Origin: CAVSIS01 sp963814875 | GTDB taxonomy: Bacteria > Acidobacteriota > Thermoanaerobaculia > Thermoanaerobaculales > Sulfomarinibacteraceae | DNA length: 64,000 nt | Reading direction: 5' to 3' | NCBI GenBank assembly: GCA_963814875.1 | Contig: CAWFFJ010000024.1 | Span: 37,562 to 101,561 of the forward strand | Part shown: positions 33,365 through 42,900 of the stretch, in pieces | Position numbering within the stretch: position 1 is the first letter of the stretch | Layout: each line of letters begins with the position of its first letter | Notes under the pieces: generated by a model | What the model saw: only the letters and a program-made list of their open reading frames with translations | What the model was told of the DNA's origin: nothing | Database searches by the model: none | Translations under genes and position numbers: made by a program

Positions 33365-36300
33365 TCAGTGCTCCTCTGTGTCTCTGTGTCTCCGTGGTGA
33401 GTCTTGCCGCCCGTGCCCTTCCGCGCGGACGGCCGGCCAGGCGGCGGTCGGCGCGTCGGGGGCGGGCTCGGGCGGGTCGGCCGGCAGAAGGACGGTGAAG
33501 GTGCTGCCTTCGCCGACGCTCGACTCCACCCCCACCCGGCCGCCCATCAGCCCTGTGAAGCGGCGCACCAGGGCGAGGCCGAGGCCGGAGCCAGGGAAGC
33601 GCCGCGCCGCGCCCGAGTCGACCTGGTGGAACTCCTCGAACACACGCTCGAGCTGCTCGGGCGGGACCCCGATGCCGCGATCCTCAACCGCCAGCTCGAG
33701 GCTGCGGCGTGACAGCGGGCTGCGGGCGGCCGGAATCAGCCGCGCCCGCACCGTCACCCGGCTGGCTTCGGGCGAGAACTTGACCGCGTTCGACAGCAGG
33801 TTGAACAGCACCTGCTTGAGCTTGCCGGCATCGAGCATGGCCGTCGGGAGGTTCGGGTCGACCTCCTGGACGATCTCGATCCCTCGTTTGGCCGCCATCC
33901 CGAGCGCGATCCGGCACACCCCGTCGATGACGCCGGCCGGGTCGGTCTCCTCGAGCTCGAGCACCATCCGTCCGGCTTCGATCTTGGACAGGTCGAGGAT
34001 GTCGTTGATCAGCGCCAATAGGTGGTTGCCGCTGGTGAGGATGTTGGTCAGGAAGCGTGCGATGCGGGGGTCGCCTTGGTGGCCGAGCTTGCGCAGCAGG
34101 ATTTCCGAAAAACCGATGATCGAGTTCAGGGGCGTTCTGAGCTCGTGGCTCATGGTGGCGAGGAAGGCGCTCTTGGCCCGGCTCGCCTGCTCCGCGGCGC
34201 GGCTGGTTCGCTCAAGCTGGCGGAGGGTTCGAGCCTTGAGGAGCGCAGTGATCGCGTGCTGGCGGTAGCGCTGCAGGGCCTCGAGCTCGGGGCGGCCGAG
34301 GGTCTCGAACGCCGGCTCGAGGTCGAAGATCAAGAAGCCAGCAATACTCTCGTCGAGGGGCAGGTCCACGGCGAGCACAGCGCGTCCTTGCGGCAGGTGG
34401 TGCACTCGCGTCGCTCCGGGCCGGCGGTCGAGGTCGTGGACCACGGAGATGCCCTCTGCGACCCGGTCGTCCGGCGAGCGGAAGCGCGCCATCGCTTCCT
34501 CGGACGAGAAGGTGATGCCGCCGACCTGATGGGGCCCCCAGCCGCGCGCCGCAGCCACCCGGAAACCGCTCGCCCCGGGCTCGGCGAGCAGGAACGAGCC
34601 GCGCCGTGCCTTCGCGACCAGCACCAGTCCCTGTTCGAGGAGGGTCTCCATGACATCCTCGAACGCCACCTCGCGGTTGATGGTCGCGACGATGCGGTCG
34701 AGGGTCTCGAGCTCGTGGGCGTAGGCGCCGATCTCGGCGGTGCGCGCGGCGACAACGTCCTCGAGCTCTCGGGTCCTGCGCTCCAGGCGGGTCGTCCGCA
34801 GGCGGTTCGAGACGTGGACGGCCGCGCCGAGCAGCGCCGCCGCGCCGACCACAGCCCACCACGTGGCCCACCACGGAGGATGGACCGAGAACGTCCACCG
34901 CAGCGGCGCCGGAGTCCACAGCCCGTCGTGGTTGACCGCGATCACCTCGAACGTGTAGTGGACGGGAAACAGGAAGGCCGGCAGGTTGGTGTAGCGCAGC
35001 TTGACGTCGTCGCTGGGTTGGGACCAGTCCTCCGAGAAACCCCGGAGGCGGGTCCGGAACCGGATTCCGCTCTCGTCAACGAAGCTCAGAGCTGCCCAAT
35101 GCAGGTTGACCTCGTTGTGTCCCGAACGATCCTCGCTCACCGACGCACCGAGCAGCCTCAGAAGCGGCGGCGGTGTCGATCCGTGGTCGAGTCCGGGGTG
35201 GTACAGCGTGAGCCCCTTCGGAGTGGCGAAGTAGACCGTGCCGCGCTCGTCGATCGCGAGCGACGAGTCGGTACCCCATGCCTCGTTGTCGATCAGTCCG
35301 TCGGTGGTCGAGACCCGGCGAAGGACTCTGCCGGTTAGCGGCTCGATCTCCGTGATCCCGACGTTCTGGGTCACCCACAAGGTCCCCGTGCGGGGTTCGA
35401 CCGCCATGCCCATGATGTGATTGCCGCCGAGGCCTCGGCTCGCGTCGAGCCACGCGGAGATGCGCGGCGGCGAGTCGCTGAGCGCGATGAGGCCGACCGC
35501 GGAACCGACCCACATCCGGTCGCCGGCCCAGATGAGGTCGTGCAGGCTATGGGATGGGGCGCCGGTCGTCCGGCTCCACCACGGGACCAGCAACGGCGCC
35601 ATGACCTCGCGGTTCCCTTGGTCGCCGGGAACCAGCTCCCGTAGGGCATCGCGGGAAACGGGCCGGGCACTGCGCAGGATGCCGCTGTCCTTGGTCACGA
35701 CGTAGAGGAATCCCTCGGGGTCGGTCGCGGTCGCGACCGCACCGGCCGCCGGCACGCCGGCGGCGGTCCGAAGCAGATACCAGTCGTCTCCGACCCAGGC
35801 CGAGACTCCGCCGGTTCCGGCGATCCACACCGCGGGAACCTCGGGCGCGCCAACGGTGCCGGCTGCGACCGGGGTGAACCGACAGCCGTAGACAGTGCCG
35901 ACGGGGTAGGCGGCGAGGCGCCCAAGCCTCCCGAGCACCTCGACCGGCCGCGGTGCCGGTCCCCCGAGGGCGGCGGGCAGCCCGGGACCGAGCGAGAGGA
36001 CGTTGAGGCCGCCGAGGGTTCCAACCCAGATCCGCCCGGCATCGTCGCGCGCAAGGCTGTAGATCGAACCGCTGAGAAGCCCGTCGCCGACACCGAGAAC
36101 GCCGGTGGTGCCGTCTCCGGAGATCGCCGCGAGGCCCCCGCCCGTGCCCACCCACATCACCCGGCGGCGGTCATTCGGCGTCGGCGGGACGACCGCAAAC
36201 ACTGTCGGGTCGGGCAGGGCCGCAAGCTCGCCGACCCGTGCCCGTCCGGTGTAGTGCTCGAAGGCGTGATAGTCGGGCCGCAGCCGCGAGCAACCCGCGT

Positions 36301-37306
36301 TGTTGGGTAGCCAGAGGTTGCCTTCCCGATCGCGCATGACGTGCCAGACGGTCTCGGACAGCAGGCCGTTGCGCCGCCCGAAGACGTGCGCGCGGGTTGG
36401 GTCGCCGCCATCGAGGCGGAGGACCCCGTTGCCCAGGGAGGTCGCCCAGAGGTCGCCCTCGGGGGTCTCGAGCAGTGAGCTGACCTGCTCGGAGAGCGCA
36501 GTGGAGACGGTCTCGAAGTGGGGCTTCGGGCCGTCGACGAGGCGGACGACGGTACCGTTGCGGCATCCCGCCCAGAGGGTGCCGGTCGGGCCCTCGCGGA
36601 GGGCCGTGACCTGCCGGCATGCTGGGGCGTCCTCGCGCGGCAGCCACTCGAGGTGCGACCCGCCGGGGAGCAGGTGCCCGACCGGTCCCCGCTCCAGCCC
36701 GGCCCACAGCGTCCCGTCGCGGCGCACGGTCAGGGAAGCGCCGCCCTCGAGGTGCTGACCCAGAGGGTCGAGCGGGAGGTTGCGGGACTCCATGCGGTCC
36801 GGCGCGGTCAGGCGGTAGTGCCGCAGACCGAGCCCGGCGGTCGCCACCCAGACGCCGCCGCCAGGGTCCGCTGCCATCCAGGTGTGTCGGATGCGGGTCT
36901 GCACCAGGAGCTCCGGACCGACTTGCGAGCGAAAGCGAGGCCTCACTCCGGGCGGGTAGGCAGCGAGCGGTCGGTCGGAGACGACGACCCCGGTCTCGGA
37001 GCCGACCCAGAGGAAGCCCTCGCGGTCCTCGAGCACCTCACGAACAGTGGCGTCGAGGAGCCCATCGGCCATGCCGAAGGTCTCCAGCTCGCGGCCGTCG
37101 TAGCGGGCGAGACCCGACGAGAAGAAGCCCATCCAGATGAAGCCGAGCTCATCCTGAAACACCGTCTGGACACTCGAGGACGGCATCGGGACGCGCTGAT
37201 GCTCGGACGTGAAGTGGACGAGAGGAAGCTCCTGGCCGCCTGACGGAGCTGGAATCAGCGAGCAGGCGAGAAGTAACCACCATCGGAACGACTGGGCCCG
37301 GCGCAT
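33365..37306 (-). CDS. Large propeller-type sensor histidine kinase
   Basis: 1313 residues. A signal peptide (about 1-26) is followed by a periplasmic two-component regulator propeller (about 45-690) built of repeats such as GFLWVGSETGVVV and GRIWVGTLGGLNVL, a Y_Y_Y-type beta-sandwich (about 734-805), a transmembrane helix (about 810-832), a coiled coil, a GAF domain (about 870-1020), HisKA with MSHELRTPLNSIIGFSE (phosphoacceptor His near 1051) and HATPase with FNLLSNAVKFSPE and GSGLGLALV. Neither a receiver domain nor a response regulator is adjacent. Such architectures sense glycans in Bacteroidetes, but the ligand here is unknown. The last codons (RHRDTEEH) lie in a CTCTGTG-family repeat. 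Confidence 0.92.
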   Translation of the reverse strand: MRRAQSFRWWLLLACSLIPAPSGGQELPLVHFTSEHQRVPMPSSSVQTVFQDELGFIWMGFFSSGLARYDGRELETFGMADGLLDATVREVLEDREGFLWVGSETGVVVSDRPLAAYPPGVRPRFRSQVGPELLVQTRIRHTWMAADPGGGVWVATAGLGLRHYRLTAPDRMESRNLPLDPLGQHLEGGASLTVRRDGTLWAGLERGPVGHLLPGGSHLEWLPREDAPACRQVTALREGPTGTLWAGCRNGTVVRLVDGPKPHFETVSTALSEQVSSLLETPEGDLWATSLGNGVLRLDGGDPTRAHVFGRRNGLLSETVWHVMRDREGNLWLPNNAGCSRLRPDYHAFEHYTGRARVGELAALPDPTVFAVVPPTPNDRRRVMWVGTGGGLAAISGDGTTGVLGVGDGLLSGSIYSLARDDAGRIWVGTLGGLNVLSLGPGLPAALGGPAPRPVEVLGRLGRLAAYPVGTVYGCRFTPVAAGTVGAPEVPAVWIAGTGGVSAWVGDDWYLLRTAAGVPAAGAVATATDPEGFLYVVTKDSGILRSARPVSRDALRELVPGDQGNREVMAPLLVPWWSRTTGAPSHSLHDLIWAGDRMWVGSAVGLIALSDSPPRISAWLDASRGLGGNHIMGMAVEPRTGTLWVTQNVGITEIEPLTGRVLRRVSTTDGLIDNEAWGTDSSLAIDERGTVYFATPKGLTLYHPGLDHGSTPPPLLRLLGASVSEDRSGHNEVNLHWAALSFVDESGIRFRTRLRGFSEDWSQPSDDVKLRYTNLPAFLFPVHYTFEVIAVNHDGLWTPAPLRWTFSVHPPWWATWWAVVGAAALLGAAVHVSNRLRTTRLERRTRELEDVVAARTAEIGAYAHELETLDRIVATINREVAFEDVMETLLEQGLVLVAKARRGSFLLAEPGASGFRVAAARGWGPHQVGGITFSSEEAMARFRSPDDRVAEGISVVHDLDRRPGATRVHHLPQGRAVLAVDLPLDESIAGFLIFDLEPAFETLGRPELEALQRYRQHAITALLKARTLRQLERTSRAAEQASRAKSAFLATMSHELRTPLNSIIGFSEILLRKLGHQGDPRIARFLTNILTSGNHLLALINDILDLSKIEAGRMVLELEETDPAGVIDGVCRIALGMAAKRGIEIVQEVDPNLPTAMLDAGKLKQVLFNLLSNAVKFSPEASRVTVRARLIPAARSPLSRRSLELAVEDRGIGVPPEQLERVFEEFHQVDSGAARRFPGSGLGLALVRRFTGLMGGRVGVESSVGEGSTFTVLLPADPPEPAPDAPTAAWPAVRAEGHGRQDSPRRHRDTEEH
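33371..33400. repeat. CTCTGTG-family tandem repeat
   Basis: CCTCTGTG, TCTCTGTG and TCTCCGTG in tandem followed by GTGAG. The array forms the 3' end of the sensor kinase gene. On the minus strand it reads as repeated CACAGAGA/CACAGAGG units. Confidence 0.85.
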
Positions 37307-37508
37307 GGTGGCACCATTGTAGGGTCGCGGAAGGCGTGCGGTGCCGCGCAAGAGGAGAGACGTGAGGCGCTGGACGCGAGATGGGGCGGCAGAGGCCGAT
37401 CGGAGTGCCGGCGCTGGAGGACAAGATCGTCCGGCGGGCGGCCCGCAAGGACCGTCCCTACCGCGACCCTCTCGCGTCTTATGCCCGGGCGCACAGCGCC
37501 CGGTGCTC
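37307..37508. other. Gap upstream of the sensor kinase with a degenerate 7-mer array
   Basis: No gene seen. At 37357-37384 four degenerate heptamers (GAGACGT, GAGGCGC, TGGACGC, GAGATGG) resemble the GAGACGC array at 38944. The sensor kinase promoter should lie near 37310-37350; no convincing hexamers were found. Confidence 0.5.
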
Positions 37509-38846
37509 CTATCGGCCGCTCGCTCGCTCGAGCTTGCGGATGCGCTTCTTCAGCGCCCGCGCTTCCTTCCGGCGCTTGAGCTCGGTGAGCAGGTCCTGCT
37601 GGCGGGACAGCGCCGGCAGCAGGCGAGGGTCGTCGGGACCCCACGCCGCCTCCTGGTCGGCGATCAGCGTGGCGTTGGCATCGGCCGCGGCGGCGGTGCC
37701 GCCGGCGGCGACCAGCAACCCGACCAGGTCGGCGCGCGCGCGGCGGGAAGCGTCACTGCGCGGCGGCGCCAGCTCGAGCAGCCTGCGCTCGGTCGTCGCG
37801 GCCTCGGCCGCGCGGCCGCGCCGGGCCTCGACCAGCACCATGCGCTGGAGCGTCGCCTGGACCTCGGGCGAGGTCGGCCCGGACCGAGTTTCCTGAAGGG
37901 CCAGCAGCGCGGTGAGGGCCTCGGCGGCCCGGGTCAGCTCGGGGCTGTCGGCGCCCCCCGCGAGCAGGTCTCCGGGGCGAAGGTCACCCTGGGGCATGAT
38001 CTGCCAGGCGGCGTCGGCGAGCGTCTGCCGAGCGGCGAGCTGGGTGTCGGCGTCGGGGTGACCAGTGAGAGCTGCCTCGGCGAGGCGGACCGCGACGTCG
38101 GTGTGCCCGGCGGCAAGCGCGGCCGCAGCGCCGTCGGCGAGGACCTTCGGCTCATTGCCGCCGTCCTCGGCGCGCAGCTTCGCCGCGGTCTCGAGCAGGC
38201 TCTCGGCCTTCTCCGCATCGCCGGATCCGATCTCGAGGTTCGCCAACCCTTCGAGGGCGACGGCTTTCTCTCCGGGCGTCAGGGAGCGGTCACCATCGAG
38301 CAGGGCCACCGCCCGGCGCTTGAAGCCGAGCGCCTCCTCGGGGTTGCCGAGCAGCACCTGCTGGCGGGAGAGCAGGTCGAGGACCATGCGGTGCTGCCGC
38401 GGGTCGGCTTTTCCGGTGGCAGTCGCGATGCGGTCGTAGCGGCGGAGGTTGGCCTCTGCGGTGGGGCTGTCGCCGGCGGCCAGGGCGGTTCGCGCCAGCG
38501 CCGCCAGCGGCTCGAGCAGGCCGGGGTCGTCGGGGCCGAGCCTTGCCTCGCGGGCTGCGACCTCGAGCTGGTACAGCGGCTGCGCTTGGTCGAGCCGGCC
38601 GCGGTTCTCGAGCAACCGCGCGAGCTCGTCGAGGCTGGTCTCGAGGCGCGGATCGCCCTGGGGGAAAGTCTGGGCGATCTTGAGCGCTGCGCGCAGCTCG
38701 CTCTCCGCCCTGGTGTAGTCGCCGATGGCGAAGGCGTACTCGCCGACCTCGCGGTGGTGCGTCCAGCGCGGATCGGGTTGGCCGGCGGCGGCCATGGCGG
38801 CGACCGCGAGCAGGACGACGGTGGGGACGGCACGGGCGACGCGCAT
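37509..38846 (-). CDS. Secreted tetratricopeptide-repeat protein
   Basis: 445 residues with a signal peptide (about 1-22, VPTVVLLAVAAMAAAGQ) and TPR-like helical repeats throughout, for example GEYAFAIGDYTRAESELRAALKIAQ, ARTALAAGDSPTAEANLRRYDRIA and KEARALKKRIRKL at the end. TPR arrays mediate protein-protein contacts, and the periplasmic partner is unknown. Start ATG 38846 follows GGAGGG. It is on the same strand and upstream of the sensor kinase, separated from it by about 200 bases containing a repeat array, so cotranscription is possible but not evident. Confidence 0.82.
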   Translation of the reverse strand: MRVARAVPTVVLLAVAAMAAAGQPDPRWTHHREVGEYAFAIGDYTRAESELRAALKIAQTFPQGDPRLETSLDELARLLENRGRLDQAQPLYQLEVAAREARLGPDDPGLLEPLAALARTALAAGDSPTAEANLRRYDRIATATGKADPRQHRMVLDLLSRQQVLLGNPEEALGFKRRAVALLDGDRSLTPGEKAVALEGLANLEIGSGDAEKAESLLETAAKLRAEDGGNEPKVLADGAAAALAAGHTDVAVRLAEAALTGHPDADTQLAARQTLADAAWQIMPQGDLRPGDLLAGGADSPELTRAAEALTALLALQETRSGPTSPEVQATLQRMVLVEARRGRAAEAATTERRLLELAPPRSDASRRARADLVGLLVAAGGTAAAADANATLIADQEAAWGPDDPRLLPALSRQQDLLTELKRRKEARALKKRIRKLERASGR

Positions 38847-38906
38847 GGACGGACCCTCCACGGTCGGGAATCTCACCACGCCAGCCTCCGCGAGGCAAGA
38901 CCAGGG

Positions 38907-38978
38907 GGTGAGCAGGTGAGGAGGTGAGAAGGTGAGGAGGCGCAGGACGCGAGACGCGAAAAGCGAGACGCGAGACGT
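38907..38978. repeat. Adjacent 8-mer (GGTGAGNA) and 7-mer (GAGACGC) tandem arrays
   Basis: Four octamers GGTGAGCA, GGTGAGGA, GGTGAGAA, GGTGAGGA (38907-38938), then after GGCGC five heptamers AGGACGC, GAGACGC, GAAAAGC, GAGACGC, GAGACGT (38944-38978). This is the only place where both families lie side by side. No open reading frame is supported here. Confidence 0.85.
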
Positions 38979-39060
38979 GCATCGCAGGGGAGAGTCCGAA
39001 ACGAGAACAAAGCGCGCGCGTACATGTGTCGCAGTCGCTTTGGAACGGAATATTCTCCAC

Positions 39061-39084
39061 CGCCAAAACGCCAAGGTCTCAAAG
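39061..39084. repeat. CGCCAAG-family repeat
   Basis: CGCCAAAACGCCAAGG followed by TCTCAAAG. A reversed copy with the core AACGCCAAGACGCCAAGG occurs at 47651-47680. This lies in the gene-free 38847-39205 stretch that also contains the arrays at 38907 and 39144. Confidence 0.65.
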
Positions 39085-39143
39085 CTCGGCCAAGAGGGGA
39101 GTTTTGGGGCGAGGCACTGCATCCAGGCCAGGCGGTTGTGCCG

Positions 39144-39171
39144 TCACTCTTTACTCTTCTCTCTTCACTCC
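39144..39171. repeat. Reversed 7-mer array (TCACTCY)
   Basis: TCACTCT, TTACTCT, TCTCTCT, TCACTCC in tandem; the reverse complement is the GTGAGGA/GAGTGA unit seen at 17581. It ends about 35 bases before the 3' end of the YhhN gene. Confidence 0.7.
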
Positions 39172-39205
39172 TCACGGGCTCTTCCGGGCGCTGCGCGCCG
39201 GGGGG

Positions 39206-39835
39206 TCACCTTCCAACGGCATAGGCGAGGAGGAGCTGGGCGGCGGAGTAGGCCGGCAGACCGAGCACCCGGTTGACCAGGCCGGGCGCGACGAAGCGGT
39301 CGCGGGCGACGGCGACGTCGGAGAGCCAGAACAGGACCGCCGCCGGTGCGACCCACCACGGCAGCCCGCGCCCGGCGACCGCGATCCCGCCCCACGCCAT
39401 CGCAGTGATGACGACCACGTAGGCCGCAACCGGGAGGCGCAACCGTCCGAGGTGGGGCCACAGCCACCGCGCCACCGCCGCCGCGACGAGGACGAGGGGC
39501 GCAAGGATCAGCAAGGGCCAGCGCGGGACTGGCAGCGCGATCTGGAAGGCTCCGAGGTAGGCGAGGTGGCCGGCGAGGAAGGCGAGCAGACCAGCGACGA
39601 AGGTCTTCTTCGGGATCAGCAGCACGTCGCCGACGGCGCCGAGGACGAGGCCGGCGACGAGCCACAGGTCGACCGCCGTGTCCGGTCGCATCCTGGCCAC
39701 GCCGACGGCCACGAACACCAGCGAGGCCAAGGGTTTAGCGAGCCACACCAGGCGGAGGTCGTTGCGGGCCCGGCCGACGAGCTGCAGCGCGACGAAGACC
39801 GCGAGGAGGGTGGCGGTGACAAGGGCCGGAGGCAC
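39206..39835 (-). CDS. YhhN-family membrane protein (lysoplasmalogenase-like)
   Basis: 209 residues with about eight hydrophobic helices. Family features include KPLASLVFVAVG, AGLVLGAVGDVLLIPKKTFVAGLLAFLAGHLAYLGAF and LFWLSDVAVARDRF with conserved Asp residues in the membrane. The animal homologue TMEM86 hydrolyses lysoplasmalogens; the bacterial role is less clear. GTG 39835 is chosen because family proteins begin at this helix and the upstream frame overlaps the promoter region of the divergent alpha-2-macroglobulin gene. Confidence 0.83.
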   Translation of the reverse strand: MPPALVTATLLAVFVALQLVGRARNDLRLVWLAKPLASLVFVAVGVARMRPDTAVDLWLVAGLVLGAVGDVLLIPKKTFVAGLLAFLAGHLAYLGAFQIALPVPRWPLLILAPLVLVAAAVARWLWPHLGRLRLPVAAYVVVITAMAWGGIAVAGRGLPWWVAPAAVLFWLSDVAVARDRFVAPGLVNRVLGLPAYSAAQLLLAYAVGR

Positions 39836-39935
39836 GGTCCGAGAGTAGCCGATTTCGTCACCGCAGCGGAACTTCGCCGCCAGTCGCCGGTCTACACTAG
39901 TCGGTACAGGACAGGTTCGAACCGGGAGGCCTTCC

Positions 39936-42900
39936 ATGCGTGCTCGCACCACAGTGCTGCTCGTCGCCGCATCCGTTCTGGCCCTCGCCGCGTCCCCGCC
40001 CGCCCCGCCGTCCGCCACGCCGATACCGGCGGCCGAGGCCGAGGAGGCCGATGTGACGCCCACCTGGGCGGAGGTCGAGCGGCTCGAGCACGACCAGCGC
40101 TACCAGGCCGCCCTCGAGATGGTGGTCATGCTCGGTGAGCGAGCCGAGGTGGCGGGTGCGATCGACGACTGGACCCGCGCGCTGGTCGAGGAGACCAAGC
40201 TGCGCACCGCGCTCGGCGAGATCGAGACGGCGGTGCGCGAGCTGCGAGCGGCGAAGTGGCCGGAAGACCCTCACTCCCGGCTGGTGCTCGACCTCGTCCT
40301 CGCCGACGCGCTGACGACGACCCTCGACGTCTACTCGTGGGAGATCGCCCAGCGCGAGGAGATCGGCGCGGGCGGCGACGACCCGGCCACCTGGACCCAG
40401 GCCCGCTACCTCGCCGAGGCCAACGCCGCCTTCGCCGACGCGTGGGCGCGGCGCGGGCAGTGGGGTGGCGAGCCGATCGGCGCCCTCGCCGGCATCCTCG
40501 TGCCCAACGATTTTCCGCCCCGCATCCGGGGCACTTTGCGCGATGCCGTGAGCTACCTCTGGGTCGACCAGCTCGAGAACTCCGACGCATGGTCGCCGGC
40601 CGAGCTCAACGGCGTCTGGAGGCTCGACCTCGAGCGCCTGCTCGCGGGCGACCCCAAGGTCGATCCCGCGGACGCGAGCGTCCACCCGCTGCTGCGGATC
40701 GCGGCGGTGCTCGCCGACCTCGAAGCGTGGCACGCCGGGGCGGGCCGTCCCGAAGCGGCCCTCGAGGCAAGCCTCGAGCGCGCCGACCGGATGTGGCAGG
40801 CGCGCGACGGGGCCGCCGACCGCCGCGCGGTGGTCGCCCATCTCGAGTCCGTCCTCACGGCCTTCGATCGCGCCTTGCCGTGGTGGTCGCGGGGCCAGGA
40901 GGTGCTCGCGCGGATGGTCGAGGCGGATGGCGCCGCCGACGCCCGCATTCGCGCCCGCGACAGGGCGGCGGCGGGCGCGGCCGCCCACCCCGAGAGCTTC
41001 GGCGGACTGCGATGCCGGGCGATGGTTGCCGAGCTCGAGGCGCCGTCGCTCGACCTCGCGGCGATGGAGTCGGACGCACCCGGCCGCCGCTCGCTCCGAC
41101 TCACCCACGCAAACCTCAAGGCGGCCTTCCTGCGCGCATGGCGGATCGACTTCGAGGCGCGCCTTCGCGGCGGCAGCGAGAGCCCGCTGTTCCCGCGCTG
41201 GGACGAGGTCGCGAAGCTGGTCGGCACGCGTCCGCCCGACACCGTGTGGACCGTCGACCTGCCACTGACCCGCGACCTGAGGCCCCATGCGACCGACGTC
41301 GTGCCGCCGATGACCGCCTCCGGTGCGTGGCTGGTGGCGGCCTCGACCCAGTCCGATTTCGCCGACGACGCGAGCCGGAACGCGGCCGTCGTGATGGTGC
41401 TCGGCGACCCGGTGATCCTGAGCCGCGACACCGATGCTGCCTGGGAGCTGGAAGTGGTCTCAGGCGCCAGCGGCGAGCCGCTGTCCGGAGCCGCGGTCAC
41501 CCTGTGGCAGTTCAACTGGCGCACGGGGCACCACCCGGTCGAGGCGCGCCGTGCGGGCGCCGACGGACGCGTGAGCTTCGCCAAGCGGAGCGAGGGCGGC
41601 CAGTTCGTCGCCTTCGCCGAGTATCGCGGCGAGTTTGCCGTCGAGCAGGGTTCCCTCTACCAACGCGGGTCGGTGGAGCGCAGCCGGCGCTCGGCCCTGG
41701 TGTGGACCGATCGCGCCGTCTACCGCCCTGGTCAGGACGTGCAGTGGAAGGTGGTCGCCTGGGAAGGACGCGAGGACGAGGGTCGCTTCCGCACCGTCGA
41801 CGGTCTGACGCTGACGGTGACCCTCGAGGACGCCAACGGCGAGGAGGTCACCTCGAAGGAGGTCACGACCAACTCGTTCGGTTCGGCCTCCGGGACGTTC
41901 GAGGTCCCGCTCGGCCGGCTGCTCGGGGAGTGGTCTGTCGTCAGCTCCCTCGGCGGCGCAACGCCGGTCAGGGTCGAGGAGTACAAGCGGCCGACCTTCG
42001 AGGTCACCGTCGCCGCCCCTGAGGTCGAGCTGCGCCTCAACCGCGAGGCCGAGTTCACCGGCGAGGCGCGCTATTACTTCGGTCTGCCGGTGAGCGAGGG
42101 CCGCGTGGCGTGGACCGTCACCCGCGAGCCGATGTGGCCGCCGTGGTGGGGCTGGTGGCGTCCGCGGCCCGAAACCGCGCCGGAGGTGGTCGCCGGAGGC
42201 GAGGCAGCGCTCGCGGACGACGGCAGCTTCCGGGTCGCCTTCACGCCCGCGGCCGATGAGCGCGAGGCAACGGAGAAGGGCGTGAGCTACCGCTTCCGGC
42301 TCACCGCCGACGTCACCGAACCCGGCGGCGAGACCCGTTCCGCGGAACGGGCGTTCCGGCTCGGCTTCGTTGCGGTCGAGGCGCGCATCGATCTCGACCG
42401 GGGCTTCCTGACAGCCGGCGAGCCATCCACCCTGACCGCGCAGCGGACCGACCTCGACGGCGCGCCGCGTCCAGGCGCGGGGCGCTGGCGGCTGGTCGCC
42501 CTCGCCCAGCCGCAGAGGGCCGTGCTACCGGCCGAGCTGCCGCCGGTCAACCCTCCAGCCGCCGACGACCCGTTCGCCACCGATGGCGACCGGCGGCGTC
42601 CACGCTGGCAGACCGGCTTCGAGCCCGAGGCGGTGCTCGCCAGTTGGGGGGCGGCGCGGGAGGTCGCGTCCGGCCCGGCCGAGCATGGCGCCACCGGATC
42701 CGCGACGATCGAGCTGCCCGCGCTCGAGCCGGGCGCCTACCGGCTGCTCTACACCACCGAGGATGCGTTCGGCGCAACGGCAGAGGCGCGGCGCGAGCTG
42801 GTCGTCGCCGGGAGGAGCGGCGCGCCGGTAGCGGTGCCGCTGCTGCTCGAGGCCGAGCGCGGCGAGGTTGCACCCGGCGGCACGCTGCGGCTGCTGGTCC

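Noticed and set aside
17581..39171. Short tandem repeats as a CRISPR array
   Set aside because: Units are 7-9 bases with no unique spacers, and no cas genes are present.
39906..39920. GGTTCGAACC palindrome before the alpha-2-macroglobulin gene
   Set aside because: It looks like a T-loop but has no matching stems; no tRNA can be folded.
40256..42022. 588-codon alternative frame inside the alpha-2-macroglobulin gene
   Set aside because: Arg/Pro/Gly-rich shadow; the true frame carries macroglobulin domains and the thioester site.
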